64,000 bases of DNA, taken from assembly GCF_005519465.1 (NCBI RefSeq), contig NZ_CP027858.1, positions 2,976,001-3,040,000 on the forward strand, read 5' to 3'. This document shows positions 53,039-61,593 of this stretch, in pieces. Position numbers and translations under genes: made by a program. Every line of letters starts with the position of its first letter. Within the stretch, counting starts at the first letter, position 1. The stretch comes from Streptomyces clavuligerus. GTDB taxonomy: Bacteria > Actinomycetota > Actinomycetes > Streptomycetales > Streptomycetaceae. A model generated the notes under the pieces. That model searched no databases and had not been told where the DNA came from. It saw only the letters and a program-made list of their open reading frames with translations.

Positions 53039-53815
53039 ATGGCCAAGCGAATCGACGTCAGCGGCCTGACCGCCTACTACGGAGCCCACAAGGCCATCGA
53101 GGACATCTCGATGACCGTGGAGCCCCGCTCGGTGACGGCCTTCATCGGCCCCTCCGGCTGTGGCAAGTCCACCTTTCTGCGCACGCTGAACCGGATGCAC
53201 GAGGTCACCCCCGGCGGCCGGGTCGAGGGCAAGGTGCTGCTCGACGACGAGAACCTCTACGGGCCGCAGGTGGACCCGGTCGCGGTGCGCCGCACCGTGG
53301 GCATGGTCTTCCAGCGTCCCAACCCCTTCCCCACCATGTCGATCTTCGACAATGTGGCGGCGGGGCTGCGGCTGAACGGCGCGTACAAGAAGAACCACCT
53401 CAACGACGTCGTCGAGAAGTCGCTGCGCGGCGCCAACCTCTGGAACGAGGTCAAGGACCGGCTGAACAAGCCCGGCTCCGGCCTCTCCGGCGGTCAGCAG
53501 CAGCGGCTGTGCATCGCCCGTGCCATCGCGGTCGAGCCCGAGGTGCTGCTGATGGACGAGCCCTGCTCGGCCCTCGACCCGATCTCGACGCTGGCGATCG
53601 AGGACCTGATCGGTGAGTTGAAGGAACGGTTCACGATCGTCATCGTCACCCACAACATGCAGCAGGCGGCCCGAGTCTCGGACCGGACGGCCTTCTTCAA
53701 CCTGGCGGCCGTGGGACAGCCGGGCAAGCTGATCGAGATCGACGAGACGGAACGCATCTTCGCGAACCCGTCGGTCCAGGCGACGGAGGACTACATCTCG
53801 GGTCGCTTCGGCTGA
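53039..53815 (+). CDS. pstB: Phosphate ABC transporter ATPase PstB
   Basis: The 258-residue ATPase drives phosphate import. It contains Walker [10 protein letters not shown] (near 39), the signature LSGGQQQR (near 150), Walker [14 protein letters not shown] (near 168) and the H-loop Thr-His-Asn. All are intact, and the length is typical. It ends the pst operon; a hairpin terminator lies 97 bases downstream. Confidence 0.97.
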   Translation: MAKRIDVSGLTAYYGAHKAIEDISMTVEPRSVTAFIGPSGCGKSTFLRTLNRMHEVTPGGRVEGKVLLDDENLYGPQVDPVAVRRTVGMVFQRPNPFPTMSIFDNVAAGLRLNGAYKKNHLNDVVEKSLRGANLWNEVKDRLNKPGSGLSGGQQQRLCIARAIAVEPEVLLMDEPCSALDPISTLAIEDLIGELKERFTIVIVTHNMQQAARVSDRTAFFNLAAVGQPGKLIEIDETERIFANPSVQATEDYISGRFG

Positions 53816-54250
53816 TCCCCCCGTCCCCGACGGACGGCGCCTTGACGAGGCGCGCGTCCCCGGACACCAAATGTCCTGGCGGTGCTGCATGGCGGTGCCA
53901 CCGCGAGGCGAAGGGCCCGTCCCCTCTCCCTGGGGGGCGGGCCCTGTCCGTTTCCCGTTCCCGTTTCCCGTTGCACCGTGCCGTCGTTCCCGTTGCACCG
54001 TGCCGTCGTTCCCGCGGGTCGCTCCGGACGCCTGCGGGTACCTCCGGGCGCGGAAACGCTTCTGCCGCGCCCGTACGGGCGTACGAGCACGGCAGGAACG
54101 GATCTGACGGCAAAGGCCCCGGGACGCCGTCAGCGGCCCGTACAGCCCCGATGAGGGGCCGGGGCCGCGGAGCGCGGGCCCGGACGGAGACCGCCGGGAC
54201 GACCGTCGGCCCGGTGCGCCGGGGCCGGGCGGCTCCGGGCGGCTCCGGGC
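53816..54250. other. Intergenic region between convergent pstB and pit
   Basis: The region holds the pst terminator (53912-53945), a perfect tandem 22-bp duplication (53969-53990 and 53991-54012), and a GC-rich remainder near pit. I see no gene. Confidence 0.6.
53912..53945. terminator. Terminator of the pst operon
   Basis: AGGGCCCGTCCCC pairs with GGGGGGCGGGCCCT around a short pyrimidine loop, allowing G-T pairs and one bulge. Confidence 0.75.
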
Positions 54251-55249
54251 TCAGCCGAAGACGAGCCAGATCACCCCGTAGCTCGCCGCGGCGACCACCG
54301 CCGCGGCGGGCATCGTGATGAACCACCCGAGCACGATGTTCTTCGCGACGCCCCACCGCACGGCGTTCACCCGCTTGCTCGCGCCCGCGCCCATGATCGC
54401 CGAGGTGATCACATGGGTCGTGGAGATCGGCGCGTGGAAGAGGAAAGCGGAGCCGAACATGATCGAGGCGCCCGTGGACTCGGCCGCGAACCCCTGTGGC
54501 GGGTCCAGCTCGATGATCTTGCGTCCGAGGGTCCGCATGATGCGCCAGCCACCGGCGTAGGTACCGAGCGAGAGCATCACCGCACAGGCGATCTTCACCC
54601 AGACCGGGATCTCGTCCCCGCTCTGCTGCACATCCGCGATCACCAGGGCCATCACCACGATGCCCATCGTCTTCTGGGCGTCCTGGAGGCCATGGCCGAG
54701 CGCCATCGCCGCCGCCGACACCGTCTGCGCCATCCGGAAGCCGCGCCGCGCCTTGTGCGGATTGGCGTTGCGGAAGACCCACATGATCGCGACCATCACC
54801 AGATAACCGGCCACCAGGCCGACCACCGGCGAGACGAACATCGGGATGACGATCTTCTCCAGGATCCCCGACCAGATCACCTCCGTGCCGCCCGCCAGCG
54901 CCGCGCCCACCATGCCGCCGAACAGCGCGTGCGAGGAGGACGAGGGCAGCCCGAAGTACCAGGTGATCAGGTTCCAGACGATCGCCCCGGTCAGCGCGGC
55001 GAAGAGGATGCCCATCCCCTGGCTGCCCTCGGGGGTGGCGATGATCCCCTCGCTGACCGTCTCGGCCACCCCCTGGCCCAGGAAGGCGCCGCCGAGGTTC
55101 ATCACGGCCGCCATGAGCAGCGCGGCCCTCGGGGTCAGCGCCCGGGTGGAGACGGAGGTGGCGATCGCGTTCGCGGAGTCGTGAAAGCCGTTGGTGTAGG
55201 TGAAGCCGAGCGCGACCGCGATGGTCACGACCAGGGCGAAGGTGTCCAC
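54251..55249 (-). CDS. pit: Low-affinity inorganic phosphate transporter PitH1-type
   Basis: Pit imports metal-phosphate complexes by proton symport. The 332-residue membrane protein has the duplicated PiT signature: GFHDSANAIATSVSTRAL (near residue 22) and HGLQDAQKTMG (near 193), with about ten transmembrane helices. The linked DUF47 protein gene ends five bases upstream of its start, forming a pap-pit operon. It is convergent with pst. The S. coelicolor counterpart is PitH1, by memory. Confidence 0.95.
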   Translation of the reverse strand: MDTFALVVTIAVALGFTYTNGFHDSANAIATSVSTRALTPRAALLMAAVMNLGGAFLGQGVAETVSEGIIATPEGSQGMGILFAALTGAIVWNLITWYFGLPSSSSHALFGGMVGAALAGGTEVIWSGILEKIVIPMFVSPVVGLVAGYLVMVAIMWVFRNANPHKARRGFRMAQTVSAAAMALGHGLQDAQKTMGIVVMALVIADVQQSGDEIPVWVKIACAVMLSLGTYAGGWRIMRTLGRKIIELDPPQGFAAESTGASIMFGSAFLFHAPISTTHVITSAIMGAGASKRVNAVRWGVAKNIVLGWFITMPAAAVVAAASYGVIWLVFG

Positions 55250-55254
55250 GGGGT

Positions 55255-55875
55255 TCAGGACTCCTTGACCGCGATGGTCTCCACGGTGTTGGCCACATGC
55301 TCGAACGCGTCCGCGGCCTCCTCCAGCACATCCACGATCTGCTTGAGCTTCAGCACCTCGATGGCGTCGTACTTCCCGTTGAAGAGCGTGGCGAGGAGCT
55401 TGCGGTGGATCTGGTCGGCCTGGTTCTCCAGCCGGTTGACCTCGATCCAGTACTCGGTGAGGTTCTCCATGGTGCGCAGATGCGGCATGGCCTCGGCCGT
55501 GAGCGCCGCCGCCCGCGCCAGCACCTCGATCTGCTGCTCGACGCCCTTGGGCAACTCCTCGATCTGGTAGAGGACGACGAGGTCGACGGCCTCCTCCATG
55601 AAGTCCATGATGTCGTCGAGGGAGGAGGCGAGGGCGTAGATGTCCTCACGGTCGAACGGGGTGATGAACGAGGAGTTCAACTGGTGGAAGATGGCATGGG
55701 TGGCGTCGTCGCCCGCGTGCTCCGCCGCCCGCATGCGCTCCGCGATCTCGGCACGTGCGGAGGGTTCGGCCCCGAGCAGCTCCATCAGGAGCTTGGAGCC
55801 CGTGACGATGTTGTCCGCGGACGCGGCGAACATGTCGTAGAAGCTCGTCTCCCGGGGGGTCAGACGAAATCGCAC
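55255..55875 (-). CDS. PhoU-like DUF47 Pit accessory protein
   Basis: The 206-residue cytosolic all-helical protein belongs to the DUF47/Pit accessory group, which resembles PhoU. Key sequence is FYDMFAASADNIVTGSKLL near residue 12 and FDREDIYALASSLDDIMDF near 75. It is upstream of pit with a five-base gap, so the two are one operon and it probably regulates Pit activity. Promoter elements likely lie in 55876-55930, which includes TAGCAT on the minus strand. Confidence 0.9.
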   Translation of the reverse strand: MRFRLTPRETSFYDMFAASADNIVTGSKLLMELLGAEPSARAEIAERMRAAEHAGDDATHAIFHQLNSSFITPFDREDIYALASSLDDIMDFMEEAVDLVVLYQIEELPKGVEQQIEVLARAAALTAEAMPHLRTMENLTEYWIEVNRLENQADQIHRKLLATLFNGKYDAIEVLKLKQIVDVLEEAADAFEHVANTVETIAVKES

Positions 55876-56035
55876 GTGAGGTCCTCAGGATGCTCAGGGT
55901 TCGGACACGTTGATGCTAGGCGCATTCATCCGGCCACGGCCAACCAGTGTTCTTCAGTGTCGCCCATGGCATCCCCCGTTGAGCAGGGCCCCCCGCGGGC
56001 ATCTGCCGCCCCCTTCGCCCGGGGTTCGGTACCAT

Positions 56036-56052
56036 ATACCCATGAGGGGTAT
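56036..56052. promoter_or_regulatory. CsoR operator-like inverted repeat
   Basis: ATACCC and GGGTAT flank ATGAG, about 60-80 bases upstream of csoR. This fits the known G-rich CsoR operator type and suggests copper-responsive autoregulation. Confidence 0.75.
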
Positions 56053-56114
56053 GTAACCCCGGGCTTTGGACAGACCATTTTCGGACAGGCACCGCAGGAC
56101 AACGGGAGGACCCG

Positions 56115-56492
56115 ATGACGACCACCGAGGCAGCAGGCCCCCCGGTCACGGACACCACCGCGGCGGCGGACGGACCGGTCACCGAGCAGGACCAGGGGCA
56201 CGAGCAGGGGCACCACGGCTACCACAAGCAGAAGGACGAGCACCTGAAGCGGCTGCGGCGGATCGAGGGACAGATCCGCGGCCTCCAGCGCATGGTCGAC
56301 GAGGACGTCTACTGCATCGACATACTCACTCAGGTCTCGGCGTCCACCAAGGCCCTCCAGTCCTTCGCGCTCCAGCTCCTCGAAGAGCATCTGCGGCACT
56401 GTGTCGCGGACGCGGCCGTCAAGGGCGGTTCGGAGATCGACGCGAAGGTCGAGGAGGCCACCAAGGCGATCGCCCGGCTGCTGCGCACCTGA
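56115..56492 (+). CDS. csoR: Copper-sensing repressor CsoR
   Basis: CsoR is a tetrameric copper(I)-responsive repressor. The 125-residue protein has a His-rich N-terminal tail and the core helix bundle. The Cu(I) ligands Cys67, His92 and Cys96 keep the C-x24-H-x3-C spacing of S. lividans CsoR. The signature RLRRIEGQIRGLQRMVDED-type helix is present. An inverted repeat at 56036-56052 is a probable operator. No copZ or copA gene is adjacent, so its other targets lie elsewhere. It is divergent from the pit-DUF47 operon. Confidence 0.93.
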   Translation: MTTTEAAGPPVTDTTAAADGPVTEQDQGHEQGHHGYHKQKDEHLKRLRRIEGQIRGLQRMVDEDVYCIDILTQVSASTKALQSFALQLLEEHLRHCVADAAVKGGSEIDAKVEEATKAIARLLRT

Positions 56493-56569
56493 TCGCAGGG
56501 GCGCCCGGGCCCGAGGGGGCTCGGGCCGGCCTCGTACGCCCGGCCCCGGGGGCCGGTCCGGCGGGCGGG

Positions 56570-56758
56570 TCAGCTCTGACGGCGGGCGGCGGCCTGGAGC
56601 GCCGAGCGCTCCGCCGCCACCTTCAGCACCTCGTCGATACGGGCGAAGCTGAGCCGGTCCCCGTCGGCGGCGGAGGCCGCGATGATCAGATCGCCGCACA
56701 GCTCGATCTCGGCGAGGGCCACGTGGTCCTGGACCATGGTCGTACTGGGCGGAGCCAC
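56570..56758 (-). CDS. Small conserved hypothetical protein
   Basis: The 62-residue protein MAPPSTTMVQDHVALAEIEL... ends in a Gln/Arg/Ala-rich helix. Many Streptomyces encode similar short proteins with an ALAEIELCGDL-like core and an RIDEVLKV helix. It is probably cytosolic. Function is unknown. It may start at this ATG or at the MVQ Met seven codons later. It is divergent from the zinc-finger-like gene at 56963. Confidence 0.7.
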   Translation of the reverse strand: MAPPSTTMVQDHVALAEIELCGDLIIAASAADGDRLSFARIDEVLKVAAERSALQAAARRQS

Positions 56759-56950
56759 GCGCGTTCACCCTCTCCCTGCCGGTACCGGCTTCCCAGCGTA
56801 GGGAGTGACACACAGTACGCGCATGACACGTCCGGACCATTTAGCCCCTGATCCTTCCCGGACGAATGGCCCCCCGGCAACGCGCCGAATGGCCTGTCCC
56901 CGGCCGCCGAATGGCCCGTCCGTATGTCCCGCGGCGCGCTCCTCCCCCGC

Positions 56951-56956
56951 TACGGT
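56951..56956 (+). promoter_or_regulatory. -10 box TACGGT, leaderless promoter
   Basis: TACGGT ends six bases before the GTG at 56963. Confidence 0.5.
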
Positions 56957-56962
56957 GGTCCG

Positions 56963-57148
56963 GTGCCTCCGCCAGAAGGGCCGGACCCGACTCCGGCAGC
57001 GCATACGACGACCACGGTCGAACGGGGTGCCTTCGCCCTCGCCCGCTGCTCCTGCGGCTGGAGCGGCCCCGCCCGCCGCTCCCGTGAACGGGCCCGGGTG
57101 GACGCCCGTACGCACAGCGCGCCGGAACCGCTGGCCTCCGGGGTCTGA
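56963..57148 (+). CDS. Small protein with CSCGW motif
   Basis: The 61-residue protein contains RCSCGWSGPARR near residue 30, a motif shared by a family of small Streptomyces proteins and possibly metal-binding. The GTG start is supported by the TACGGT -10 box six bases upstream; an ATG 13 codons earlier lacks such support. No ribosome-binding site is visible. Function is unknown. Confidence 0.6.
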   Translation: MPPPEGPDPTPAAHTTTTVERGAFALARCSCGWSGPARRSRERARVDARTHSAPEPLASGV

Positions 57149-57267
57149 CGCCGGGCCTGGGGCGTGACCGGTACGGGGGCGTGACCCGTACGGGCGTGTC
57201 CGGATGGCCACCGGGGCGCGGCGGCGGTGCGCTGGGGGAAAGACCTTTTCCCCGGAGGAATACCGCC

Positions 57268-57525
57268 ATGACGCACCGTTCCATAGGCCGCGGCGCCCGG
57301 TTCGCCGCCCTCACCACCGCCACCGCACTCGCCTCCGCCGTCCTCGTCCTGTCCCCCACGGGCACGGCCCTCGCCGCGGGCACCGCCCTCGCCGCGAGCG
57401 GGACCAAACCGGACGGGCCCATCGAGAGTTCGCTGTCCGTCCTGGGCACCGGCGCCGTGGCCGCCGCCGGGACCGCCGTGATCCTCCGCCGCCATCAGCG
57501 CCGCAACCGCGGCGGCCGCCGCTGA
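57268..57525 (+). CDS. Small secreted or membrane protein
   Basis: The 85-residue protein has a hydrophobic N-terminal signal (about residues 11-38, ending ALAAG) and a second hydrophobic stretch (VLGTGAVAAAGTAVIL) near residues 54-75. A basic tail RRHQRRNRGGRR follows. GGAGGAATACCGCC precedes the ATG. It may be a two-pass or tail-anchored membrane protein of unknown function. Confidence 0.65.
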   Translation: MTHRSIGRGARFAALTTATALASAVLVLSPTGTALAAGTALAASGTKPDGPIESSLSVLGTGAVAAAGTAVILRRHQRRNRGGRR

Positions 57526-57631
57526 GGTCCGAGCCCCGGACCCCGGACCCCCCGGAAACGACGACGGGCCGCGGGCTTCCCGCCCACGGCCCCTCATCCG
57601 CTCCGCCCGTCGCTCCGGCGGCCATTCCGCC

Positions 57632-58399
57632 TCAGGCGGCCAGCCCCTTCTCGCCGCCCTCCTCGGCCCGCGGCTCGGGAATCCCGAAGGGCTCCCGACG
57701 GTCACCGCGCCGGGAGCGCGGCGGCCTCGCCCACACCAGCCCGCCCGCCTTCGACCCGGCGATCGCCGACACCAGCGGCGTCAGCAGCGCCATCGCGAGC
57801 GGGGCGAGCAGCAGGGTGACCGCCGTGCCGAGCGCGAAGCCGCCGATCACATCGGTCGGGTAGTGCACACCCATATAGATACGGAGGAAGCCCTCCGCGA
57901 ACGCCAGCCCGAGGGCCGCCCAGCCGAGCCTGCGGTGGACCAGGAAGATACCGACGGCGAGCGCCATGGCCATCGTGGAGTGGTCGCTCACAAAGGAGAA
58001 GTCGGTCTTCCCGTCGACCAGGACCTCCAGCTCCTTGGGGTGGTCGACGAAGGGCCGCGGTCGCTCGACGAAGCCCCGGATCGGGATGTTGACCACCACG
58101 GCCGCCGCGGCGGCGAGCGGCGCCCAGGCCAGTCCGGCGACGGAGGCGACGGCGTCCTCGGCGGTGGCGCTGCGGCGCACGCTCCACCAGGCCCAGAGAC
58201 CGACCACGGCGAGCCCGAGCATGATGCCGTACTCACCGACGAAGCCCATGATCCGGTCGACCCACGGCGGGGCGGCCTTGGACAGACCGTTGATCTCGTA
58301 GAGCAGGGTGAGGTCGGGACCCGACCCCGTGGCCCCGTCAGCGAGCGGAAGCCCTGTCCTCGGCTCCGCGAGGGAATCCCTCATTGCGAGTCCAGCCAT
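57632..58399 (-). CDS. PAP2-family phosphatase, BcrC-like
   Basis: The 255-residue protein has about six transmembrane helices and the PAP2 catalytic motifs. Motif 1 is a variant RGFVERPRP near residue 118, with Arg where Lys is usual. Motif 2 is FVSDHSTMAMA near 148. Motif 3 is RIYMGVHYPTDVIGG near 190. The SDH form of motif 2 resembles BcrC undecaprenyl-diphosphatases, so a cell-wall lipid-carrier recycling role is likely. The C-terminus is basic and disordered. I chose ATG 58399, preceded by GGAG. Confidence 0.88.
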   Translation of the reverse strand: MAGLAMRDSLAEPRTGLPLADGATGSGPDLTLLYEINGLSKAAPPWVDRIMGFVGEYGIMLGLAVVGLWAWWSVRRSATAEDAVASVAGLAWAPLAAAAAVVVNIPIRGFVERPRPFVDHPKELEVLVDGKTDFSFVSDHSTMAMALAVGIFLVHRRLGWAALGLAFAEGFLRIYMGVHYPTDVIGGFALGTAVTLLLAPLAMALLTPLVSAIAGSKAGGLVWARPPRSRRGDRREPFGIPEPRAEEGGEKGLAA

Positions 58400-58685
58400 C
58401 TGCTCCGGCCCCTTGCCTTGTTCGCCCTGAAACTGCTCTGTGTCCGTCCGAGCCCCCGTGACTGCTTCCCGGCCACGGTCCGCACCCCGGGGAGGCGCAC
58501 CGTCTCCGCCGCTCTCCGTGACGGCCGCTCCGCCGCCGCGTCCCGCTCCGTCCAGGGAACGGCTCTCCCGCCCCGGACGTTCCACTCTCCACTGAACGAT
58601 CACCATGACGTTATCGAAGAGAGATGCGTCGCCGCAGTTCAGGGCCGCGCCTCAGCAGAGCGTTCCCGCCGGGGCGGGGCCCGCG

Positions 58686-59708
58686 TCAGACCTCCGAAGG
58701 CCGCTTGGGCAACGCTTTCGCGCCGTCCGCGGTGACCCGGGTGGCCCCGAAGTAGTCCGGGGTGTCGATCTTGTCGAAGCGGATCAAGGCCCCGGTGCGG
58801 GGAGCGTTGATCATATATCCGCCCCCGACATAGATGCCGACGTGCCGGATGGCCCGGGAGTTGGTGAGGTCGTCCGAGAAGAAGACCAGGTCCCCGGGGA
58901 GCAGCTCGTCCCTGGCGGGGTGCGGTCCGGCGTTGTACTGGTCATTGGCCACCCGGGGCAGCTCGATGTCCACCGTGCGGTACGCGGCCTGGGTGAGCCC
59001 GGAACAGTCGAAGCGGCCGTCCTGTTCGGGGGTGCCGGTGCCGCCCCACAGGTATTTCTTGCCGAGTTGCTGCTGCGCGAAGTGGATCGCCGCGGCGGCC
59101 TGCCGGGAGGGGTCGACCCGGCCGATGGGCCGGGCGAAGCTCTTCTCCAGGGTGCGGATGATCCGCACATAGTTCTGGGTCTCCCGGTACGGGGGGATCC
59201 CGCCGTACTTGATCACGGCGTACGGGCCCGCGTTGTACGCGGCGAGCATGTTGTTCGCGGGGTCGCCGGGGGCGCTCTTCACATACTCGGCCATGGCGCA
59301 GTCGTAGGAGGCGGCGGACGGGATGGCGTCGGCCGGGTCCCAGACGTCCCGGTCGCCGTCCTTGTCCCCGTCGATCCCGTGCGTGGCCCAGGTGGCGGGG
59401 ATGAACTGCGCGATGCCCTGCGCCGCCGCATGGCTCTGGGCCCGCGGATTCCAGCCGCTCTCCTGATAGAGCTGGGCCGCGAGCAGCGCCGGGTTGATCG
59501 CGGGGCAGAGATTGCCCCACTGCTGCACCAGGGCCTGGTAGCGCGCCGGCACGGCGCCCTTGGCCAGCCCCACGGAGCCGTTCCGCCCGTCGGCGGCGCC
59601 GAAGAGCCCGGCCGCCGCCGTGAAGGTTCCGATGACGAGCAGCGCGATGAACGACAGGGCCATCCCGATGGACACACCCGCGACCAGCCACGCCCTACGC
59701 ACCGTCAA
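58686..59708 (-). CDS. Lytic transglycosylase-NlpC/P60 bifunctional wall hydrolase
   Basis: The 340-residue protein has an N-terminal membrane anchor (about 8-32), an SLT-type lysozyme-like domain (about 60-180, catalytic Glu in LYQESGWNPRAQS) and a C-terminal NlpC/P60 peptidase domain (about 205-325, Cys in FDCSGLTQAAYR and His in AIRHVGIYVG). It would cut glycan strands and stem peptides. This layout is typical of VirB1-like hydrolases linked to type IV secretion or conjugation. It lies beside a secretion-like operon, although on the other strand. Confidence 0.93.
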   Translation of the reverse strand: MTVRRAWLVAGVSIGMALSFIALLVIGTFTAAAGLFGAADGRNGSVGLAKGAVPARYQALVQQWGNLCPAINPALLAAQLYQESGWNPRAQSHAAAQGIAQFIPATWATHGIDGDKDGDRDVWDPADAIPSAASYDCAMAEYVKSAPGDPANNMLAAYNAGPYAVIKYGGIPPYRETQNYVRIIRTLEKSFARPIGRVDPSRQAAAAIHFAQQQLGKKYLWGGTGTPEQDGRFDCSGLTQAAYRTVDIELPRVANDQYNAGPHPARDELLPGDLVFFSDDLTNSRAIRHVGIYVGGGYMINAPRTGALIRFDKIDTPDYFGATRVTADGAKALPKRPSEV

Positions 59709-59768
59709 CCGCCCTTCACTCCAGGGGAGTAGTACGTCCCGCGCCAGTGTAGGCGGGGGAGCCCGAGA

Positions 59769-60581
59769 TCAGGAGTGGGCCTTACGGGCCACCGCCCCGT
59801 ACATGGCGACCTCTTCGGGCTCCTCGCCCGGCGGGCTGCCCGAGCGCCAGCGGGAACAGGAGACGAGCCCCGGCTCCAGCAGCTCCAGACCGTCGAAGTA
59901 CCGCGCTATCTGCTCGGGGGTGCGCTGGGTCAGCTTCGGGGTGCCGTGCTCGTTCCAGAATCTGACCGCGGCGTCGATCTCCGGCACGGACGGACCGGTG
60001 ATGGTGTGGGAGAGCACCAGATGGCTGCCGGGCGGCAGCGCGTCCATCAGCCGCCGCACGACGCCGTAGGACTGCTCGTGGTCCGGGACGAAGATGACCA
60101 CGCCGAGGAGCATCAGCGCGACGGGCCGGGTGAAGTCCAGTGTCTGGGCCGCGCGCTCCAGGATCAGGTCCACGTCGCGCAGATCGGCGTCGAGATAGTC
60201 GGTGCGCCCCTCGGGGGTGCCGGTGAGCAGCGCCCGGGCGTGGGAGAGGACCAGCGGATCGTTGTCCACATAGACCACGCGGGCGTCGGGCGCCGTCCGC
60301 TGGGCGACCTCATGGGTGTTGTCCGCGCTGGGCAGCCCGGTGCCGATATCGAGGAACTGCCGCACGCCGACATCGGCCACCAGATGGTGCACGGCCCGCC
60401 CCAGGAAGAGCCGGTCGGCCTGGGCGTAGGCGCCGATGCCCGGGTGGATCGCCTTGATCTGGTCCCCCGCCTCGCGGTCGACGGGGTAGTTGTCCTTGCC
60501 TCCCAGCCAGTAGTTCCAGATGCGGGCGGTATGCGCGCGCGAGGTGTCGATCCTGCCGCGTAAGTCCTCGTATCCAGTCAC
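59769..60581 (-). CDS. SAM-dependent methyltransferase (DUF574, PF04672 type)
   Basis: The 270-residue protein belongs to the S-adenosyl methyltransferase family PF04672, abundant in Streptomyces. The N-terminal signature is SRAHTARIWNYWLGGKDNY (near residue 15). The SAM-binding site lies near QFLDIGTGLPSADNTH, and VVYVDNDPLVLSHARAL provides the acidic motif. Substrates are unknown. The GTG start is set by TACCGT seven bases upstream, and the frame continues upstream without coding signs. Confidence 0.9.
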   Translation of the reverse strand: MTGYEDLRGRIDTSRAHTARIWNYWLGGKDNYPVDREAGDQIKAIHPGIGAYAQADRLFLGRAVHHLVADVGVRQFLDIGTGLPSADNTHEVAQRTAPDARVVYVDNDPLVLSHARALLTGTPEGRTDYLDADLRDVDLILERAAQTLDFTRPVALMLLGVVIFVPDHEQSYGVVRRLMDALPPGSHLVLSHTITGPSVPEIDAAVRFWNEHGTPKLTQRTPEQIARYFDGLELLEPGLVSCSRWRSGSPPGEEPEEVAMYGAVARKAHS

Positions 60582-60588
60582 ACGGATC

Positions 60589-60594
60589 ACGGTA
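60589..60594 (-). promoter_or_regulatory. -10 box TACCGT, leaderless promoter
   Basis: On the minus strand TACCGT ends seven bases before the GTG at 60581. Confidence 0.5.
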
Positions 60595-60986
60595 TCCAAG
60601 TCCGCACCGCTGAACAGGGGTTGTGGAAAACTCCGGCGCGACACCGCGCCGCCCCTCCCCGGCGGCCCGGGACAGATCGGATGCACCCTCCATCAAAGGG
60701 GACACCGCCCGCCCGAAACGTGAGGAGCGCCCCAAAGGTGGAACAACGACAGTCATTGCCCGGAGTCACGCCTCGTGATACACAGAGTGACTGAAGTGAC
60801 GGGCCGCGGGGCGCGCGAACCGACATCTCCGCAGGTCCGGACGGTGACTTCGGTCAAACGTGCGGAGATCGGGTAAAGAGACCAGCCAAGTCGGCTCACG
60901 CGGGCGGTTTCATCAGCGAAGATAGAGCGACGACCCTGCCGCTCGGCAGGGGTGGCGAACAACCCGACAGGGGCGGTGAGTTACAG
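60595..60986. other. Intergenic region between methyltransferase and pilin-like gene
   Basis: These 392 bases separate the divergent genes. They hold repeated GTCAC/GTGAC half-sites near 60756-60803 and an AT-richer patch (60840-60930) that probably contains the promoter of the secretion-like operon. I could not choose a single -10 box. Confidence 0.4.
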
Positions 60987-61295
60987 ATGAAACTGGCAGC
61001 GGAAAAGGGCGACATCGACACCATCATTGGCGGAATCGCCCCGGATTGGGGGCCTTTCGGCGACCTGGGCCAGGAAGCACGGGTGATGATCGAGGTCGTG
61101 ATGGCGGTGGCCATCCTGATCTGCCTCGGCATCGCGATCTGGGGAGCGGCCAAGCAGCGGATCGGGGCGACGGCGCTGCGCGACACCTTCAGCGCCGAAC
61201 AGGGCAAGGGCCTCATCGTCGCCGGTCTCACCGGGGTGTTCATCATCGGTTCCCTGGGCACGGTCTTCACCATCGTGTACGGGATGGCGGTCTGA
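60987..61295 (+). CDS. Two-TM pilin-like/VirB2-like membrane protein
   Basis: The 102-residue protein has two transmembrane helices (about 34-52 and 76-99) separated by a polar loop with AAKQRIGATALRDTFSAEQGKG-type sequence. This is the topology of VirB2/TrbC-type pilins, though no signal peptide is evident. The N-terminus is short and acidic. It is the first gene of a T4SS-like series and is followed 298 bases later by the VirB8-like gene. The role is inferred only from topology and neighbours. Confidence 0.6.
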   Translation: MKLAAEKGDIDTIIGGIAPDWGPFGDLGQEARVMIEVVMAVAILICLGIAIWGAAKQRIGATALRDTFSAEQGKGLIVAGLTGVFIIGSLGTVFTIVYGMAV

Positions 61296-61502
61296 CCGCG
61301 CCTCACCCGGCGCGCCCGCTCCCACTCCCCCGCCACCCCTCCTGCGACCCCTCCCGCTTCTCCACTCCCCTCGTCCGCGGCCCCGCTCCGGACCTCCTCC
61401 GGAGCACCCCTGGCCTCCTCCCCCCGTGCCCGGCCCACCCTCAGAGGTTGTGTCTCCCGATGTCGAGTCACCACACCGCGCACGCGCGCCGAGCGCGGCG
61501 GC

Positions 61503-61508
61503 TACCGT
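61503..61508 (+). promoter_or_regulatory. Candidate -10 box TACCGT of the VirB8-like operon
   Basis: TACCGT lies two bases upstream of a perfect inverted repeat, with a predicted transcription start near 61514 inside it. A GGGGAAG ribosome-binding site follows further downstream. Confidence 0.45.
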
Positions 61509-61509
61509 C

Positions 61510-61534
61510 GTCGTATGACCCCGTGTCATACGAC
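61510..61534. promoter_or_regulatory. Perfect 10-bp inverted repeat at the probable start site
   Basis: Arms GTCGTATGAC (61510-61519) and GTCATACGAC (61525-61534) flank CCCGT. It overlaps the presumed transcription start of the VirB8-like gene, an operator position; a 5'-end RNA stem is the alternative. Confidence 0.6.
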
Positions 61535-61593
61535 ACGGAGCCGTACGTGGCCGGGGGACGACTGCCCCGGCCGAGCGAGGGGAAGTACCCGGG

